Shown here: positions 63,830 to 64,000 of the stretch, one piece after another
How positions within the stretch are numbered: the first letter of the stretch is position 1
Layout of the letters: every line of letters starts with the position of its first letter
Assembly: GCA_964574815.1 (NCBI GenBank)
Contig: CAZNPL010000022.1
Location: 1 to 64,000 of the forward strand
Reading direction: 5' to 3'
Length of the DNA stretch: 64,000 bases
From: CAZNPL01 sp964574815
Lineage (GTDB): Bacteria > Planctomycetota > Phycisphaerae > UBA1845
Translations under genes and position numbers: made by a program
Notes under the pieces: generated by a model
What the model saw: the letters and a program-made list of their open reading frames with translations, nothing else
What the model was told of the DNA's origin: nothing
The model's database searches: none

Positions 63830-64000
63830 ACGGCCCGCACGGACCGTCGGCCAGCCCGCGTCCATTCGCCTCCGAAGTCCACGGATTTACCTTACCAAAC
63901 ACTCACTGAATCTTCGCGCCACCTTCATCGATCTCCAGCTAGACTACACGGAGTATCGCGCTCCGCCCGGTCGCGTGACCGGCGGATACGAAACTCCCCC

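Overview
The window is GC-rich, densely coded bacterial chromosome. Several features together point to a planctomycete-type organism (Planctomycetota, possibly Phycisphaerae-like): many secreted multidomain proteins with dockerin-like calcium repeats, a PEP-CTERM protein, PQQ-propeller and Big_2-type envelope proteins, 'DCNGNGVPDECD' repeats, and several dispersed palindromic intergenic repeat families. The exact taxon cannot be fixed from sequence alone.

Layout. (1) 0.65-9.6 kb is a defence/conflict island: a truncated IS1595-type transposase, an AbiEi-AbiEii toxin-antitoxin pair, a cluster of tRNA-Leu 5'-half fragments and direct repeats that look like integration scars, a 956-residue primase-helicase-nuclease of TOTE type with an upstream CcbP-like calcium-binding gene, and a second, diverged AbiEi-AbiEii pair. 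A 57-bp direct repeat at both ends (3475 and 9520) brackets a 6-kb unit. (2) 10.1-17.2 kb holds a BioB-like radical SAM gene, a flavoprotein pseudogene, a dockerin-type secreted protein, an M16 peptidase and a PQQ-propeller protein. (3) 17.3-24.7 kb is a tight minus-strand cluster: ECF sigma factor, zinc-finger anti-sigma, CnrX/Spy-like periplasmic sensor, TolC, a MacA-like adaptor, and a MacB-like ATPase and permease. It reads as a self-regulated envelope-stress or metal-responsive efflux operon. (4) 25.0-29.6 kb has a Big_2 lipoprotein, a small secreted protein and an HDOD-GGDEF-PilZ regulator.

(5) 29.6-42.5 kb is a continuous minus-strand Mu-like virion gene block: terminase, DUF935 portal, gpI protease, DUF2190, gpT capsid, gp36, gp37, a hub-like protein and a run of small fibre-like or accessory genes. 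It has no recognisable transposase, integrase, sheath, tube, tape-measure or lysis gene, and it contains host-type intergenic repeats. It may be a domesticated or decayed prophage, or a gene-transfer-agent-like particle. (6) 43.2-45.1 kb has rpsU, a STAS protein and a divergent RNase HII-like protein. (7) 45.4-54.2 kb encodes three secreted proteases of different catalytic classes (metzincin, papain-like, trypsin-like) that share one C-terminal module of about 65 residues with conserved cysteines. (8) 54.6-63.8 kb is mostly metabolism: a split lysine-ketoglutarate reductase/saccharopine dehydrogenase pair, a PEP-CTERM protein, malate dehydrogenase, glutamate racemase, a HEAT-repeat lipoprotein, a zinc alcohol dehydrogenase and a PgeF-type protein. 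All function calls come from motif recognition by eye; no database search was run.
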